Shown here in pieces: positions 1-10,906 of a DNA stretch of 64,000 bases. Origin of the DNA: Trichosphaerium sp. ATCC 40318 (Eukaryota; Discosea; Flabellinia; Trichosidae); assembly GCA_038496445.1 (NCBI GenBank), contig JALMLS010000577.1, positions 310,001 to 374,000 of the forward strand, read 5' to 3'. Under the pieces are notes generated by a model that was not told the DNA's origin, made no database searches, and saw only the letters and a program-made list of their open reading frames with translations. The position numbers and the translations under genes are program-made. The number at the start of each line of letters is the position of its first letter. Position 1 is the stretch's first letter.

Positions 1-974
1 TCAATCGTTGGTGTTGTAGAGTTATAATAACCGTGAATACAAATAATGCTGGCTAATGTTGTTTTAATCTGTTGGCTATGATTTTTATGAGGTTACCAGC
101 CAATAATCTCGTATGATACGAGGATGTATCATTGGGTTGCGAACCACGTGATTTTATTTTCAAACTTGACACTGGCTCTGTCTCGTTAAGTTGTTATTCT
201 TAGGGTGATCAATACACGCTGTCGCCTATTGTACTGAGCGGTGATTGGGCTTATTTTAGTCAGAGAAGCGCTTTGTGGTTGTTGCTGTCTTAAATGAAAA
301 GGTAGCCTGCTAATACTCATCCCACGCTTTAATGGCCTCCAAGAGGTTGATGGACGATGAAAGATTACTCCCTTACCGTTGCTTGTTCGTTCCTGAGCTA
401 GAGTGCTTCTTATCGCTGTCCATTTTTGCAGAATCAATGCAACATGGGATATAGTTTTCAGATTGCACGTTTACATTGTGGCACGATACTTCTTTAGATG
501 GCAAGAGTGATAACCTATTGTTGATTGATGATGTCCATTACGTGTAAGAATCGATCAATGATAACATTCCGCGCTTCAATCATGCGAGTGGGAACACTGT
601 AGTACATATGAAAAGTGATATAACTGATCAACTACAATTTTCGATTAAAATTCAGATAACTCCCTTCTAGGCGCTTTAAACCAACGTATCCATGATTAAT
701 AAGCGTTTTCCGAGCAATTGAAGTCTATTGTCCAAAAGTGGAATTCTGTACTTTGTTATTTTCTGACAATACAACAAAGGTTTGGAAATTCTCAGTCTTG
801 GCTCTTTCAAGGCGTGTATATGTGATTGTTGTATTGTTGAGTGATATCAATTATTAAAAACGCATTGTCTGTGCCCCTTTTTTAATATTTCACTCAGCTA
901 TCACTCAGCGGTTGAAACCATTCATTTATTTAAGATACAACAAGCACAACAACAACTCTCCAAACAAATAAACA
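1..974. other. Intergenic; last ~270 bp duplicated at 22.66 kb
   Basis: I see no convincing gene in the first 700 bases. From about 708 to the ATG at 975 the sequence is nearly identical to 22663-22929, upstream of the second finger gene, so the duplicated unit carries its own promoter and 5' leader. The shared leader is AT-rich with short ACAAC-rich runs just before the ATG. Confidence 0.6.
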
Positions 975-1972
975 ATGGAAACCGTACAACAAGCAACCAA
1001 CAAAACTTTTCAACTTGGAAGAGGAGTATGGAATGTGCCAATGTGTAAGCTTCTCCAACTGTACAAGAACTTGTTCTTGTGCGAAGATAAGGTACAGTAC
1101 AAAGCATTCAAACAGTATGCGAGCGTTCATTGTCTAATGTTTTGTTAGCTCCAATTTTCAATCTGCAAAGAGACAAAGTCTTTATATCTCGTATGGCCTC
1201 AACCTGGATCTCCTGTCGGCGGACCTGTCAGAGTGGGCAAACATGTGAGCATTGAAAAAGCAATAAACGAGAATAACAAAGGTACGTTAATCATGACAAC
1301 ATTTATATCGTACAATGGTACTTATTTTGTTTTGTTTTAGGCCTTTTCTATGTCAACGCTTTCGAAACAAAGTTCACTCTTCAAACGCTTTACTACATTG
1401 GTATGAGAGGTGAAAGACCTCCTATTGGAACACTTCTCGTATCTATCAAGGGCGATCCGAGTTGTATCAATCATGTCGAACCAGCAACACCAAAACAAAA
1501 AGTGGCTTCTTCACTATGTCGTATTACCACATGTAACGGCACAAATGGGTATGGAGATATCAAGAAGTTGTGTGTATGTAGAAGACCAAAACACCATTGT
1601 CAACCAATACACACAGTAGACAATATGCGTGTAAAGTCAAGTGAGAAAAAAGCACACAAAGCGTTCTTGATCTCTCAAAAGAAACACGTGTACCTCGATC
1701 CAAAATACATCGATAATGTGCTCATCAAATATTTGGATGGAGACAAAAATGCAAGTTTACACAGAAACTTCTCATTCAGATGTCCTCATTGCCTTGAAAA
1801 GTCGTTCACATATGATGAATTGATGAAACACACTAATGATTCTCATGACTATCGTCAAATGATCAAGAATGTGCCTCAACTCATTCCAGGACCTGGCGGA
1901 AATCCAGGTGTATGGATTGACAATCCTTGGTGGGAGAAAGCACATTATGATTGGACCCAATTCTGCATGTAA
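975..1972 (+). CDS. C2H2-finger protein of unknown role, copy 1
   Basis: Three exons fit in frame: 975-1091, 1149-1281 and 1341-1972, giving 293 aa. The first donor (AAG|GTACAG) is chosen because it alone joins exon 1 to exon 2 in frame. The protein has a Cys/His-rich middle (KKLCVCRRPKHHCQPIH) and near the C-terminus a classical finger spacing, CPHC, 12 residues, H, four residues, H. It ends with a conserved NPWW motif. I see no signal peptide or membrane segment. I do not recognise the family. Paralogues are the intact copy at 22930-23926 and a broken one at 8289-8740. It converges on an F-box/LRR gene about 220 bp downstream. Exon 2 differs strongly from copy 2 although both flanks are nearly identical. 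Nucleic-acid or protein binding is an inference from the finger only. Confidence 0.8.
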
Positions 1973-2193
1973 CTCTAGAAACGTCTTGTAATTAAAGCCA
2001 CAAATAAAGACCACACTAAACTGTATATTTCTATTACTTTCACATCACATATGTCAACATGGATGATTACAATATTGAGAAGCACTGTGTTTTACAGTAC
2101 CCGCCAAATTCAATAAATTCAAAGTGATCAAAAAGCACATTGACAGAAAATTGACAAAAAAATAAAGGTGACGAAAGTTGACATTTTATCTAC

Positions 2194-3258
2194 CTACCAC
2201 TGATGGATTGTGGCATTAACAGCTTTCTTTACATCATCTGACACAGCCGTCTTTGTAAGGTGTATATTACTAACACCTATAAGTGCAAGTACCCCTTCAT
2301 CTGTTACCTTGGTGTAAAGGAGATCAATTGTATGAACACCAGCCAATGCCTTTACACTTTCATCTGTTACTTTTGTACGTCGCAAGTTTATACAATGAAC
2401 TCCAGCAAGAGCGGTTACACCGTCATCGCTTACCTTAGTATAATTGAGGTTTATAGTATGAACACCAGCAAGTGCCTTAACACCTTCATCAGTTACCTTT
2501 GTGTCATTGAGATTGATAGTATGAACACCGGCCAATGCCTTTACACTATCAGTTACTTTTGTACGTCTCAAGTTTATAGAGTAGACTCCAGCGAGAGCGC
2601 TTACATCTTCGACTTGTGTAAAAGATAAGTCAATCGTATGAACACCAGCAAGATGCATCAGTTGAGAACCACTTATTTTTGTACGTGACAAGTTAATCGT
2701 ATGAACTCCAGAAAGTGCTGCTAACTCTGTTACCCGTGTGTTAGATAAATCTATTGTATGGACTCCAGATATATGTTTTAAGTGTTGATCACGTATTTTG
2801 GTACTTGAAAGGTTGATGTCATGAACGCCAGACAAGTACTTTAGACCCCAACCACTAAGTTTTGTTGAAGACAAGCTAATAGTATGAACACCGGACAAGT
2901 GTTTTAGTCCTTTATCTACTATCATGCCACGTGACAAGTCAACGTGTTTTACACCTTCAATATACTTTAAAGCTTCTAAGGCTTTATCGTATTTAAGAAA
3001 CTTGAGGTTTATTTTAAGTCTCGTGTTCTTAAGTACGCCTGGCATTGATGACAGATTTGAAACCATTGACACTCTGGTTAGATTTGCTCTTTTAAACCCA
3101 ATAATGTTATGAATAATAGATGAGAGTGTTAGACAACAAGCTACAACGGTGAAGCGCGTTTTATCGGTTGTTTTCTCCAAAAGCATTGCTAATAGTTCTG
3201 GCGGGAGATCCACAAGGCGTGTGGGTTCATTTTCGTATCTATTGCGCGGTTTTAGCAA
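2194..3258 (-). CDS. F-box-like / leucine-rich repeat protein (LRR-A)
   Basis: A single-exon ORF of 354 aa. Residues about 15-55 (LPPELLAMLLEKTTDKTRF and the hydrophobic stretch after it) look like an F-box: LPxE start, then amphipathic helices. From about residue 115 there are about ten or eleven LRR units, each near 21 residues, on the pattern ALAGVHTINLxxTKVTDEGV; two are shortened by a few residues. F-box/LRR proteins are typically substrate receptors of SCF ubiquitin ligases, with Skp1 bound by the F-box and the LRR choosing the target; that role is inferred. The lack of introns contrasts with neighbouring conserved genes. Close relatives lie at 9118-10320, 44182-45264 and, as a fragment, 36214-36441. 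Confidence 0.85.
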   Translation of the reverse strand: MLKPRNRYENEPTRLVDLPPELLAMLLEKTTDKTRFTVVACCLTLSSIIHNIIGFKRANLTRVSMVSNLSSMPGVLKNTRLKINLKFLKYDKALEALKYIEGVKHVDLSRGMIVDKGLKHLSGVHTISLSSTKLSGWGLKYLSGVHDINLSSTKIRDQHLKHISGVHTIDLSNTRVTELAALSGVHTINLSRTKISGSQLMHLAGVHTIDLSFTQVEDVSALAGVYSINLRRTKVTDSVKALAGVHTINLNDTKVTDEGVKALAGVHTINLNYTKVSDDGVTALAGVHCINLRRTKVTDESVKALAGVHTIDLLYTKVTDEGVLALIGVSNIHLTKTAVSDDVKKAVNATIHQW

Positions 3259-3378
3259 TCAAGAGTTTATAAAGATGTATCGTCAATACTGACCTCGCTG
3301 TTGACTCCATTTTCGTTTGGTAGTGTTGAAGTCTTCAAATGTTAACAAGAAAGTGCTTGACGACATTTATTCTTGTTA

Positions 3379-3744
3379 GGGGCAGCACAGTTTTTGTGTA
3401 ATTTGTACAATTTGTACAATTTGCCGAATTGCCTGAAATTACAGAATTTGCGAAAATACCTAAAATTACAAGGTAGAAAATAAATTGGCAGCACTGGCAA
3501 TACCTTTTCTCACCACTGCATTAACGAAATAATTTCTCACTACTTCACAGTACTCTATAGTATATTGTATACTATGAGGCACAATCAAAAGTACAACAAT
3601 GATTGCAGTGATGAGAAATAGCATGGTAAAGATTCCATAAAATGCAGTAAAAGTAGCAAATTGCCATTTTGCGAATTTCTGCAAGTTCTGCAATTTCTAC
3701 AATTTTGACAAATTGTAAACTTTGTGCAAAAACTGTGCTGGCCC
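3379..3744. mobile_element. MITE, Tourist/Harbinger-like, 366 bp
   Basis: The left end (GGGGCAGCACAGTTTTTG) and the reverse complement of the right end (GGGCCAGCACAGTTTTTG) match, and a weaker inverted similarity continues inwards for roughly 90 bp. The element is flanked by TTA on both sides (3376-3378 and 3745-3747). A 3-bp TTA/TAA duplication with GGG-starting termini is typical of PIF/Harbinger MITEs. No transposase is present. The short hydrophobic ORF inside is treated as chance. Confidence 0.7.
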
Positions 3745-4182
3745 TTAATTGATGAAGTTGTTCGATCAACTACACGTGCTTTGAGACATAGTCAATTTAT
3801 CACGTGCAGAAGTATTTTGATGTCAAAGTAGCTTGTTGGTTGGTGCCGCGTGCTTGTTGCTATTGGAAATGTTATATTTGAAAAGGTAAGCATTGCTAGT
3901 ATGATTGTCAATTGTAGTTTGACTACAAAGACAAAAAGCCTGAAGTCGTATTTCAGTATGTGAGATAGATTACATGCGCCGTCCAAGAGCTTTTATACAC
4001 CTTATACTCTGGTGAGTGCTTGAGGGTTGATAGCAAGTATTAGATACATCCGTTCTTACTATCAAAACTGACTTCGCAACTTGATCATAGCGTACTTTGT
4101 GCTTCTCACATATTACATACTAATGACACGAATTGCATTTGTCGTTTTTATTCTACAGTTTGTATTGCTTGTTGCTGTTTTA
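3745..4182. other. No gene seen
   Basis: AT-rich spacer between the MITE and the 3' end of the receptor gene. It contains two CACGTG sites but no ORF I can support. Confidence 0.4.
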
Positions 4183-6691
4183 TTAAATCTTATTCATGGG
4201 CGTTTCTGTAGTAGACACACTTGTATTTGCAGAGGAAGGAGTCATTTTGGTACTTGCCATATTCCAAATAGGTCGGAAATAGCTTAAAATAAGATTCCTG
4301 AACGATCTACGAATTAAATTAAAAAAAGAACAATAAAAGAATAAAGGGTTTTTGCTTATTTTTAGTTGTAGTATCACGTGCTTTGCAAATAAGAAACCTA
4401 TGAATAGCACAATTCCAGCGCCTTTATAAATGTTAGTTATATCACGTAAAAAAGAGTACTAACCTCCAATGCATAAGATAAAGATGATAGTGCCAGTAAC
4501 GTTTAAAAAGTCTTGTTGAAAACAGATATCAATATTGTTAGGGTTTTCAATGATGCACGCCTCATGATCAACATCCGTAACATCAATTTGCTCATCAGCC
4601 CATCCACGATATCTACGAATCCATATAAATGCATTTTCTTGAAATGAGAAGACAAAACATGCAAAGGAAGGAAGTAAAAGTAAAAAAAAATTAGTGAGAA
4701 TAAAATGATGTTTAGATCTTTGTTCTACAAGCGCCTGTAAAAAAAATAATCGTACGCCATTATGTATAACATTACACCAAAATATATAGTTATATGAGCA
4801 ATTGCTATATTCCTAGTCTGGTTCCTACTCTTGTTACTTGTACCAACATCCGGTTGCTAAATAATTAGTTAGTGTCATGTATTCTCAAGTCTGTTACGCA
4901 CAGTATAGAGGTGATATATCAAGTATATAAAGCACAATACTGCAATTAATGTTGATGGAATAAGAGGAATGCCAAAAAAAAGTAGCCAATGTGCCCAATA
5001 TGGATTTAGCGATACTGCAACAAAGTCTTATAAAAAGAACGTTTGTAAGGTTTAATCTTATTATACCGAAGCAAAACGAGAATCCTGGTAAGGCTTCTAT
5101 TAGCCCTGAAACAAGTGCGATGAATGTAATGATACCAGGTATTCCCCATAAAGAGCAATGCACACTCTGAAATATGATTAAAACAACAAAGTCATTATCC
5201 AAAATGAACAAAAAAAAAAAAGAGACTGATTGCTTACTACTCTGTAATATAGTGGGAGCTTTCCAGTTATGTTCTTTACTCCTCTATGAGTTACATAAGC
5301 AACGTTAATAGCCATTAGAACCCATGATATGATGAGCTGATTAGCAGCAAATATCAGAACGACACCTTTTGTGGTTTAGTTTAAATAAAGACAATTGCAA
5401 AGCTGTTACCTTGAATTGTACACGGAATATGCCATGCATGTGCCATACGTGCATTGTTCTCACATGTTATAAAACTGGGAGCTATGTTACCAATAAAAAC
5501 GCAGAATCCAGTGGCAAAGGCATCAGCTGTAATAACTGGAAAGAACTGTGTTTGAAACTTTCTGTATCTATTGATTGTTTTTAAGTATTTACCTACCATT
5601 CCACTAAACAGCGTACTTGTACGTACTTTGTACTTCCCATGAACATCAAAAAACTTAACAAAGATAAGACCATACCAATTATACTCGAGGTCAATGAGAA
5701 AACATCCATCAACCTCTGTGATGAGGCTACAAACCAACATTAGCAAACAAGCACATTGTTGTTTCTCATACTTGAAAAAGCTGGTGGCGGACAAGAAAAA
5801 CAAGGTGCTCCATCTAAGGATGTTAAGTACTTTGATATTTAAATATTTATTATAGTACTGTGTGTTATTTCAGAAGTCTTCGGATCAGGGAAAAGTCTTG
5901 GAGGGAAACATGTCAATGTACTAACAACTTGTGCTACCAACAATAATCAGTAAGATTCGAAATGTATAAATTAGTTGTACTTGAGTTGGTTGATGTTTCA
6001 TTACACGTCTGTGATACCATTGTTTCATCCTGGCAATCAGGGAGTACCAGATCGCTTGACAGAGATAGGAAAGGTTCACAGTTTATAGTGAGAGCCTCGC
6101 AAGTATCAACACAAGGAAGTGCTATGCCATTTGGAAGCGAATCATTACAAAGATTGAAACCACTTTGACATGCAAACAAAACAATAAAATTCTTGCACGT
6201 GGTCCCGCCAGCAAGATCAAGTATGTCTATTCCTTCTAGTTCTACTTCAATATCACTATTTTTAAGATAAATCAGAGCTCCAAAACTCAGAGAAGGTTCG
6301 AGATTTCGAAAATAATTTCAATGAAAGTGACTATATTAGGTCGTTGGGGGAAAGGTGGTCTTACGCTTGGATACTTGATTGTGTTTCGTTTTCGGGCAGA
6401 TAAAATGGCGTCTGGTCAGAAACAATGGAATCGCATCTATACAACTGTTTTAACAATAAAATACCCGTAAAAGGAAGTATAGAGCTGCTGCTAAGCCGAG
6501 AGGTGGTTGGGACTTCCTTTGGAGATAAAACTATTAAATAAACGCTCTGAGCGTTTTAGTTTATAACAAAGATAAGCTACGCGCCTGTGTGGAGTCCCTG
6601 TTACGTTATGTACGTAAGGAGTGCAGTTTCCTTTTACTGTGACACCAATACAACAAAGAACCAATAAGACGTATTGAGATGCCGTCGCCAT
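4183..6691 (-). CDS. Frizzled/Smoothened-like seven-TM receptor (fsl type)
   Basis: Roughly a dozen short exons. The N-terminus at 6691 is a signal peptide (MATASQYVLLVLCCIGVTVKG). The following exons (about 6430-5980) encode a cysteine-rich ectodomain with the Frizzled CRD flavour: a CDS-type early Cys, then FNLCNDSLPNGIALPCVDTC, then NCEPFL, with several N-glycosylation sites. A CFSCPPPAF linker leads to TM1 (from about 5715). Later exons give TM2 followed by HAWHIPCTIQG, which is characteristic of this receptor class, then helices ending near LFIGFLFAKHVILQL and a Ser/Thr-rich tail with stop at 4183. Known relatives include the fsl receptors of Dictyostelium. Junctions that keep frame were found for most introns; those of intron 1 and of the CRD-TM1 linker are uncertain. 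Ligand and pathway are unknown. Confidence 0.8.
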
Positions 6692-7063
6692 TGTTATTCA
6701 AATAAAAATTGTACACGTTTTGACGTTTTTTTTTGATGCTACTTCGCTACTGGCTTAATCAAATCCTTTCCGGGCCTAAGTTTAGATTCAGGGCGAATCT
6801 TATTTATTTAAAAACCAGCGCTTGGACAACTTTTTCTCAATGTATTCTTGGACTTGATTTTCTAAGTATTTTTCAAAATCAAAAAACTTGGCCAAGTTTT
6901 AGCAAATAGTACGTTTGCTTCAAAGAAAAACACAAGCTTTCCATTCTTGGTTGAGTACTGTATGTATAAATGAGCATATGTATATCCGATACATGCTTCT
7001 GATTGAACAGGGAAACGGATAAAGAGGACTTTGTATTTGTTCGAATGTTTTACAATCTATTTT
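6692..7063. other. No gene seen
   Basis: Spacer between the receptor start and the 3' end of the MORN-like gene. I see no ORF, RNA gene or repeat that I can support. Confidence 0.4.
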
Positions 7064-7975
7064 TTATAACACTCGAGAACCTTCAAGCAATGTAGGGTAC
7101 ATCTGGCGTCCATTTTTGTAAAACACGTGTTCAAAACTTCCTGATGAGTATGTATAGTGATCACTCATTGATTTCTTAAACCAACCTTCTTCTTTTCCAT
7201 TGACATAAGCACCAGATATTAGCACGTTCCCAAAACGATCGTATACTATATACTGACCATGAAGCTTACCCTTGTCATAATTGCTTGCTATACTGAGCAC
7301 ATTTCTTTTACGGTGATGATACTTTCTATACGGACCATGTAAGACACCATTGACATACATTCTAGTCTCCACAACTTGTTTATTCCCATCAAAAATACTC
7401 TTAAACTGACCTTCCATTTTACCATTCTTATAAAAACACGTGTAAGAAATGCCTTGTTGTTGGAATTGTTTATACTCTCCTTCTAGCTTACCGTCAACAT
7501 AAAAGCAGTGTCTTTGTAGTCGACCATTGTTGTACCATCTCTTTACTTCGCCATGAAGTAATCCGTTCCTAAAAAAGCACTTTCTCTTTAGCAAAGGCTT
7601 CGAGGGCTTAATATATTGACCGTTATGGCCCCTACGTTTGTAAGGATTACAACCATAGTAAGCTATATTCTCTCCTTCACGGACTCCATTGACATAAAAG
7701 CAAGTTTCTTTCAACACGCCATTAGTGTACCAACTTTTGTATGATCCTACCATTTTTCCTTCGTCAAATGAACACGTGACACAATGTCCAATCCATTTGC
7801 CATGTTTCTCCAAGTTAAAAGTAAATCTACTTGTTACCGCAGCTTGATAACAAAGTAGCGGCCACAATACGTATACCTCTGCGGAAAGGTCTATAATCTG
7901 GTGTAATAATTCGGTAGGTAACTTAAATATCCCATCATTACATAATCTGGCCTCTACAGTACAATTTTGGGACAT
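7064..7975 (-). CDS. F-box-like / MORN_2-type repeat protein, copy A
   Basis: Intronless, 303 aa. An F-box-like segment at about residues 18-55 (LPTELLHQIIDLSAEVYVLW) is followed by a chain of YwqK/MORN-type units: YVNGxxEGEYKxWYxNGxL. About eight or nine units of 20-24 residues run to the C-terminus. Repeats of this type fold as small beta-hairpins and are usually protein- or membrane-binding surfaces. With the F-box this suggests an SCF ligase adaptor, by inference. A paralogue of the same build sits at 52208-53068; both share the LPxE...WPLLC...HGKW block. From memory, similar F-box/MORN combinations occur in large DNA viruses of amoebae; a database search is needed to confirm it. Confidence 0.85.
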   Translation of the reverse strand: MSQNCTVEARLCNDGIFKLPTELLHQIIDLSAEVYVLWPLLCYQAAVTSRFTFNLEKHGKWIGHCVTCSFDEGKMVGSYKSWYTNGVLKETCFYVNGVREGENIAYYGCNPYKRRGHNGQYIKPSKPLLKRKCFFRNGLLHGEVKRWYNNGRLQRHCFYVDGKLEGEYKQFQQQGISYTCFYKNGKMEGQFKSIFDGNKQVVETRMYVNGVLHGPYRKYHHRKRNVLSIASNYDKGKLHGQYIVYDRFGNVLISGAYVNGKEEGWFKKSMSDHYTYSSGSFEHVFYKNGRQMYPTLLEGSRVL

Positions 7976-8288
7976 ATTTGAAGATTGTCGCGTTGCTATT
8001 GAAGTACAAGAGATGTTTTAAATACTATTTACCCGCGAAATTAACCGGTAAGTGCTGTCGTTCTTTAACGCCAAAACCGCTCTTAAACAGACTTAATACA
8101 ATTGCTTAAGTTCACGTTTTCTTATGTTGGTATCATCGCACTTAAAATGGTGAAGGCATGTGATGCGTAAGTATCGTATCGACTGATATTAAGGTACAAT
8201 ATACACATGATAAGTACACATTTTCATACTGTGATGTGAACGTACATCAGTACGGGAAGATATGTTTAATTTGGTTTTTTATTAAAAG

Positions 8289-8740
8289 TTACATGCAGAA
8301 TTGGGTCCAATCATAATGTGCTTTCTCCCACCAAGGATTATCAATCCATACACCTGGATTTCCACCAGGTCCTGGAATGAGTTGAGGCACATTCTTGATC
8401 ATTTGACGATAGTCGTGAGAATCATTAGTGTGTTTCATCAATTCATCATATGTGAACGACTTTTCAAGGCAATGAGGACATCTGAATGAGAAGTTTCTGT
8501 GTAAACTTGCATTTTGTCTCCATCCAAATATTTGATGAGCACATTATCGACGTATTTCGGATCGAGGTAAACGTGTTTCATTTGAGATATCAAGAACGCT
8601 TTGTGTGCTTTTTTCTCACTTGACTTTACACGCATGTTGTCTACTGTGTGTATTGGTTGACAATGGTGTTTTGGTCTTCTACATACACACAACTTCTTGA
8701 TATCTCCATACCCATTTGTGCCGTTGCATGTGAGAATACG
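8289..8740 (-). pseudogene. Truncated, frameshifted copy of the C2H2-finger gene
   Basis: Reads as the 3' half of the finger gene (from the KKLCVCRRPKHHCQPIH region to the QFCM stop) and matches copy 1 closely. It lacks exons 1, 2 and the first part of exon 3. A run of five A in copy 1 (GACAAAAATG) is four A here, which shifts the frame before the finger motif. Similarity fades around 8730-8750. Its neighbours are an F-box/MORN gene and an F-box/LRR gene. Confidence 0.85.
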
Positions 8741-9117
8741 TGTAAGAGAGACGTTGCCTTACTTGTAGGATAATAGCGTTAGTACATTCAGAGAAATACA
8801 CAATCAAAAAATGCATTTGTGTATTTCGTCAAAGTTCGCTATGAATATCTTCGTGGAAATACTTGGAAAGAGTGCATACTAAACATGGTGACGTTGCACG
8901 TTACAGTTGTCATTGGTCAACAGGTGTTTATTAAAATTTGTTAAGTTACGTATTTTTTTTTGTTACGAACAGGCTGCTTAACTTGTACTCGTACCTTAAT
9001 ATCACAGCCTAAACGCTCCTTTCGCAGCACATACCGCCTCCATTCTAGATATTGGCGTATAAAAGTACATTTTAACCATTAGAGACGTCCTTAATACCAT
9101 CACAAAGACGATATACA

Positions 9118-10320
9118 ATGCTTCCTATTTCAACACGTTATAAAATAGACAACGTCGCACGCGATAATTTGTTGCGGCTACCTACGGAGATATTAACGCA
9201 TATTTTGCTTCAAACATCATACAAATCACGATTTGCAGCTTGTCAAACCTGTCGTTTATTCGCTTCTATTGTTCACGACGTTATCGGATACACCGCTATC
9301 AGGGTTGAAACTGTAGACCAAGTAAAATCAGTTGTAAAACATCGTGGGATTCTGAAAAACACCTGGATAGACCTTAGCTCATGTGATTTTGACGAAACCA
9401 GCATCAAACAATTTGCTGGAGTTCATACTATAGACCTCGAATGCGCTACAGTAACTGACGAAGGCATTAAAGCACTTGCTGGCGTTCATGCTATTGTACT
9501 TGAATCCACTTCAGTAACTGACGAAGGCATTAAAGCACTTGCTGGCGTTCATACTATTTTCCTCGATCATACTTCAGTAACAGGCGAAGGCGTAAAAGCA
9601 CTTGCTGGCGTTCATACTATTTACCTCAATAACACAAAAGTAACAGATGAAGGTGTTAAAGCACTTGCTGGAGTTCATACTATTTACCTCGATAACACTT
9701 CAGTAACAGATGAAGGTGTCAAACCACTTGCTGGCGTTCATACTATTTACCTCAATAACACAAAGGTAACTGACGAAAGCATTAAAGCACTTGCTGGCGT
9801 TCATACTATTAGCCTCAGTAACACTTCAGTAACAGATGAAGGCGTAAAAGCACTTTCTGGCGTTCATAAAATTAATCTCAATAACACTTCAATAACAGAT
9901 GAAGGCGTTAAAGCACTTTCTGGTGTTCATAGTATTTACCTTGCCGGTACTAAAGTAACTGATGAAGGTGTCAAAACTCTTGCAGGAGTTCATTATATCA
10001 GCCTTCATCGTACCGTAGTGACAGATGAAGGTGTTAAAGCACTTGCTGGCGTTCATAGTATTTACCTCAATAGCACTTTAGTAACAGATGAAGGTGTCAA
10101 AGCACTTGCTGGCGTTCATACTATTTACCTCAATAGCACTTCAGTAACAGATGAAGGGGTTAAAGCACTTGTTGGCGTTCATACTATTTACCTCAATTAT
10201 ACTTCAGTAACCAATGAAGGCATCAAAGCGCTTGTTGGTACAAAACATATAAACGTAATTGAAACTGTAGTATCAAGAGAACTAGAAAAAGAATTAAAAG
10301 GAACTCGTATTTATAAATAA
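9118..10320 (+). CDS. F-box-like / leucine-rich repeat protein (LRR-B)
   Basis: Intronless, 400 aa. Residues about 18-55 form an F-box-like segment (LLRLPTEILTHILLQTSYK). From about residue 98 there are 14 LRR units of exactly 21 residues on the pattern KALAGVHTIYLNNTKVTDEGV; the last is degenerate. At DNA level this is a 63-bp tandem repeat, and several neighbouring units are nearly identical, so the array has probably grown or been homogenised recently. A TATA-like GTATAAAAG lies about 60 bp upstream. Role as an SCF substrate receptor is inferred. The broken finger gene 8289-8740 is divergent upstream. Confidence 0.88.
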   Translation: MLPISTRYKIDNVARDNLLRLPTEILTHILLQTSYKSRFAACQTCRLFASIVHDVIGYTAIRVETVDQVKSVVKHRGILKNTWIDLSSCDFDETSIKQFAGVHTIDLECATVTDEGIKALAGVHAIVLESTSVTDEGIKALAGVHTIFLDHTSVTGEGVKALAGVHTIYLNNTKVTDEGVKALAGVHTIYLDNTSVTDEGVKPLAGVHTIYLNNTKVTDESIKALAGVHTISLSNTSVTDEGVKALSGVHKINLNNTSITDEGVKALSGVHSIYLAGTKVTDEGVKTLAGVHYISLHRTVVTDEGVKALAGVHSIYLNSTLVTDEGVKALAGVHTIYLNSTSVTDEGVKALVGVHTIYLNYTSVTNEGIKALVGTKHINVIETVVSRELEKELKGTRIYK

Positions 10321-10906
10321 TAACATCACAAATCAAAGTGATACTACAATAAACTTATTAATTCAATTGTGTAAGTACCTGTGATATTACTATAAGTACA
10401 TTTAGGATGTAGTATTGCGCAACCAATGTTAATCATTCAATGAGACCGTGAAATACTGTACTACTATCTTTTGAACAAAGACATTGCTGAATGACTGACA
10501 TGAACATGTGTCACCTATCAAGTTTTGTTTCAACGTACTAACTAGTTGCAATAGCAAAGTATTATTCAGCACCCGAACCCAAATGTCCATCTGAAACAGC
10601 GCTTATTTCCGTGCCAATTGTGCGACAAAGATTATTGAATAAAATTACAATTTCCAGATAGGACTTCATACATAAACTACAAGTACAGTTGCACCAAAAA
10701 AAAAATACCAAGCGCAATGTCACTTGCAATATTGAGTCCTACATATCTTTTTACTATTATAAGATATTGTATGGAGTAAGTTGGGACAGCAACCTTATAG
10801 TGTATTCATTGCATAACGTTTCTTATTCAGTACTTGTGCAACAATAATAGATGATAAAAAGGAGAGTGCCGATTTTATTTTTTTTTTATTTTTTTTCTTC
10901 GAAAGT
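10321..10906. other. No gene seen
   Basis: Spacer between two convergent genes. I see only AT-rich sequence and a long T run at 10877-10896 near the 3' end of the minus-strand gene. Confidence 0.4.

Noticed and set aside
922..1130. Minus-strand ORFs opposite exon 1 of the finger genes
   Set aside because: Same shadow occurs at copy 2, and the plus strand gives a consistent three-exon gene.
2260..2628. Plus-strand Cys/Tyr-rich 122-aa ORF
   Set aside because: Shadow of the LRR-A repeats on the opposite strand.
3466..3693. Hydrophobic 75-aa ORF
   Set aside because: Lies wholly within the MITE and has no family resemblance.
9415..10260. Regular 63-bp repeats considered as a CRISPR or satellite array
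   Set aside because: They are in frame, encode LRR units and have no unique spacers; the genome is eukaryotic.
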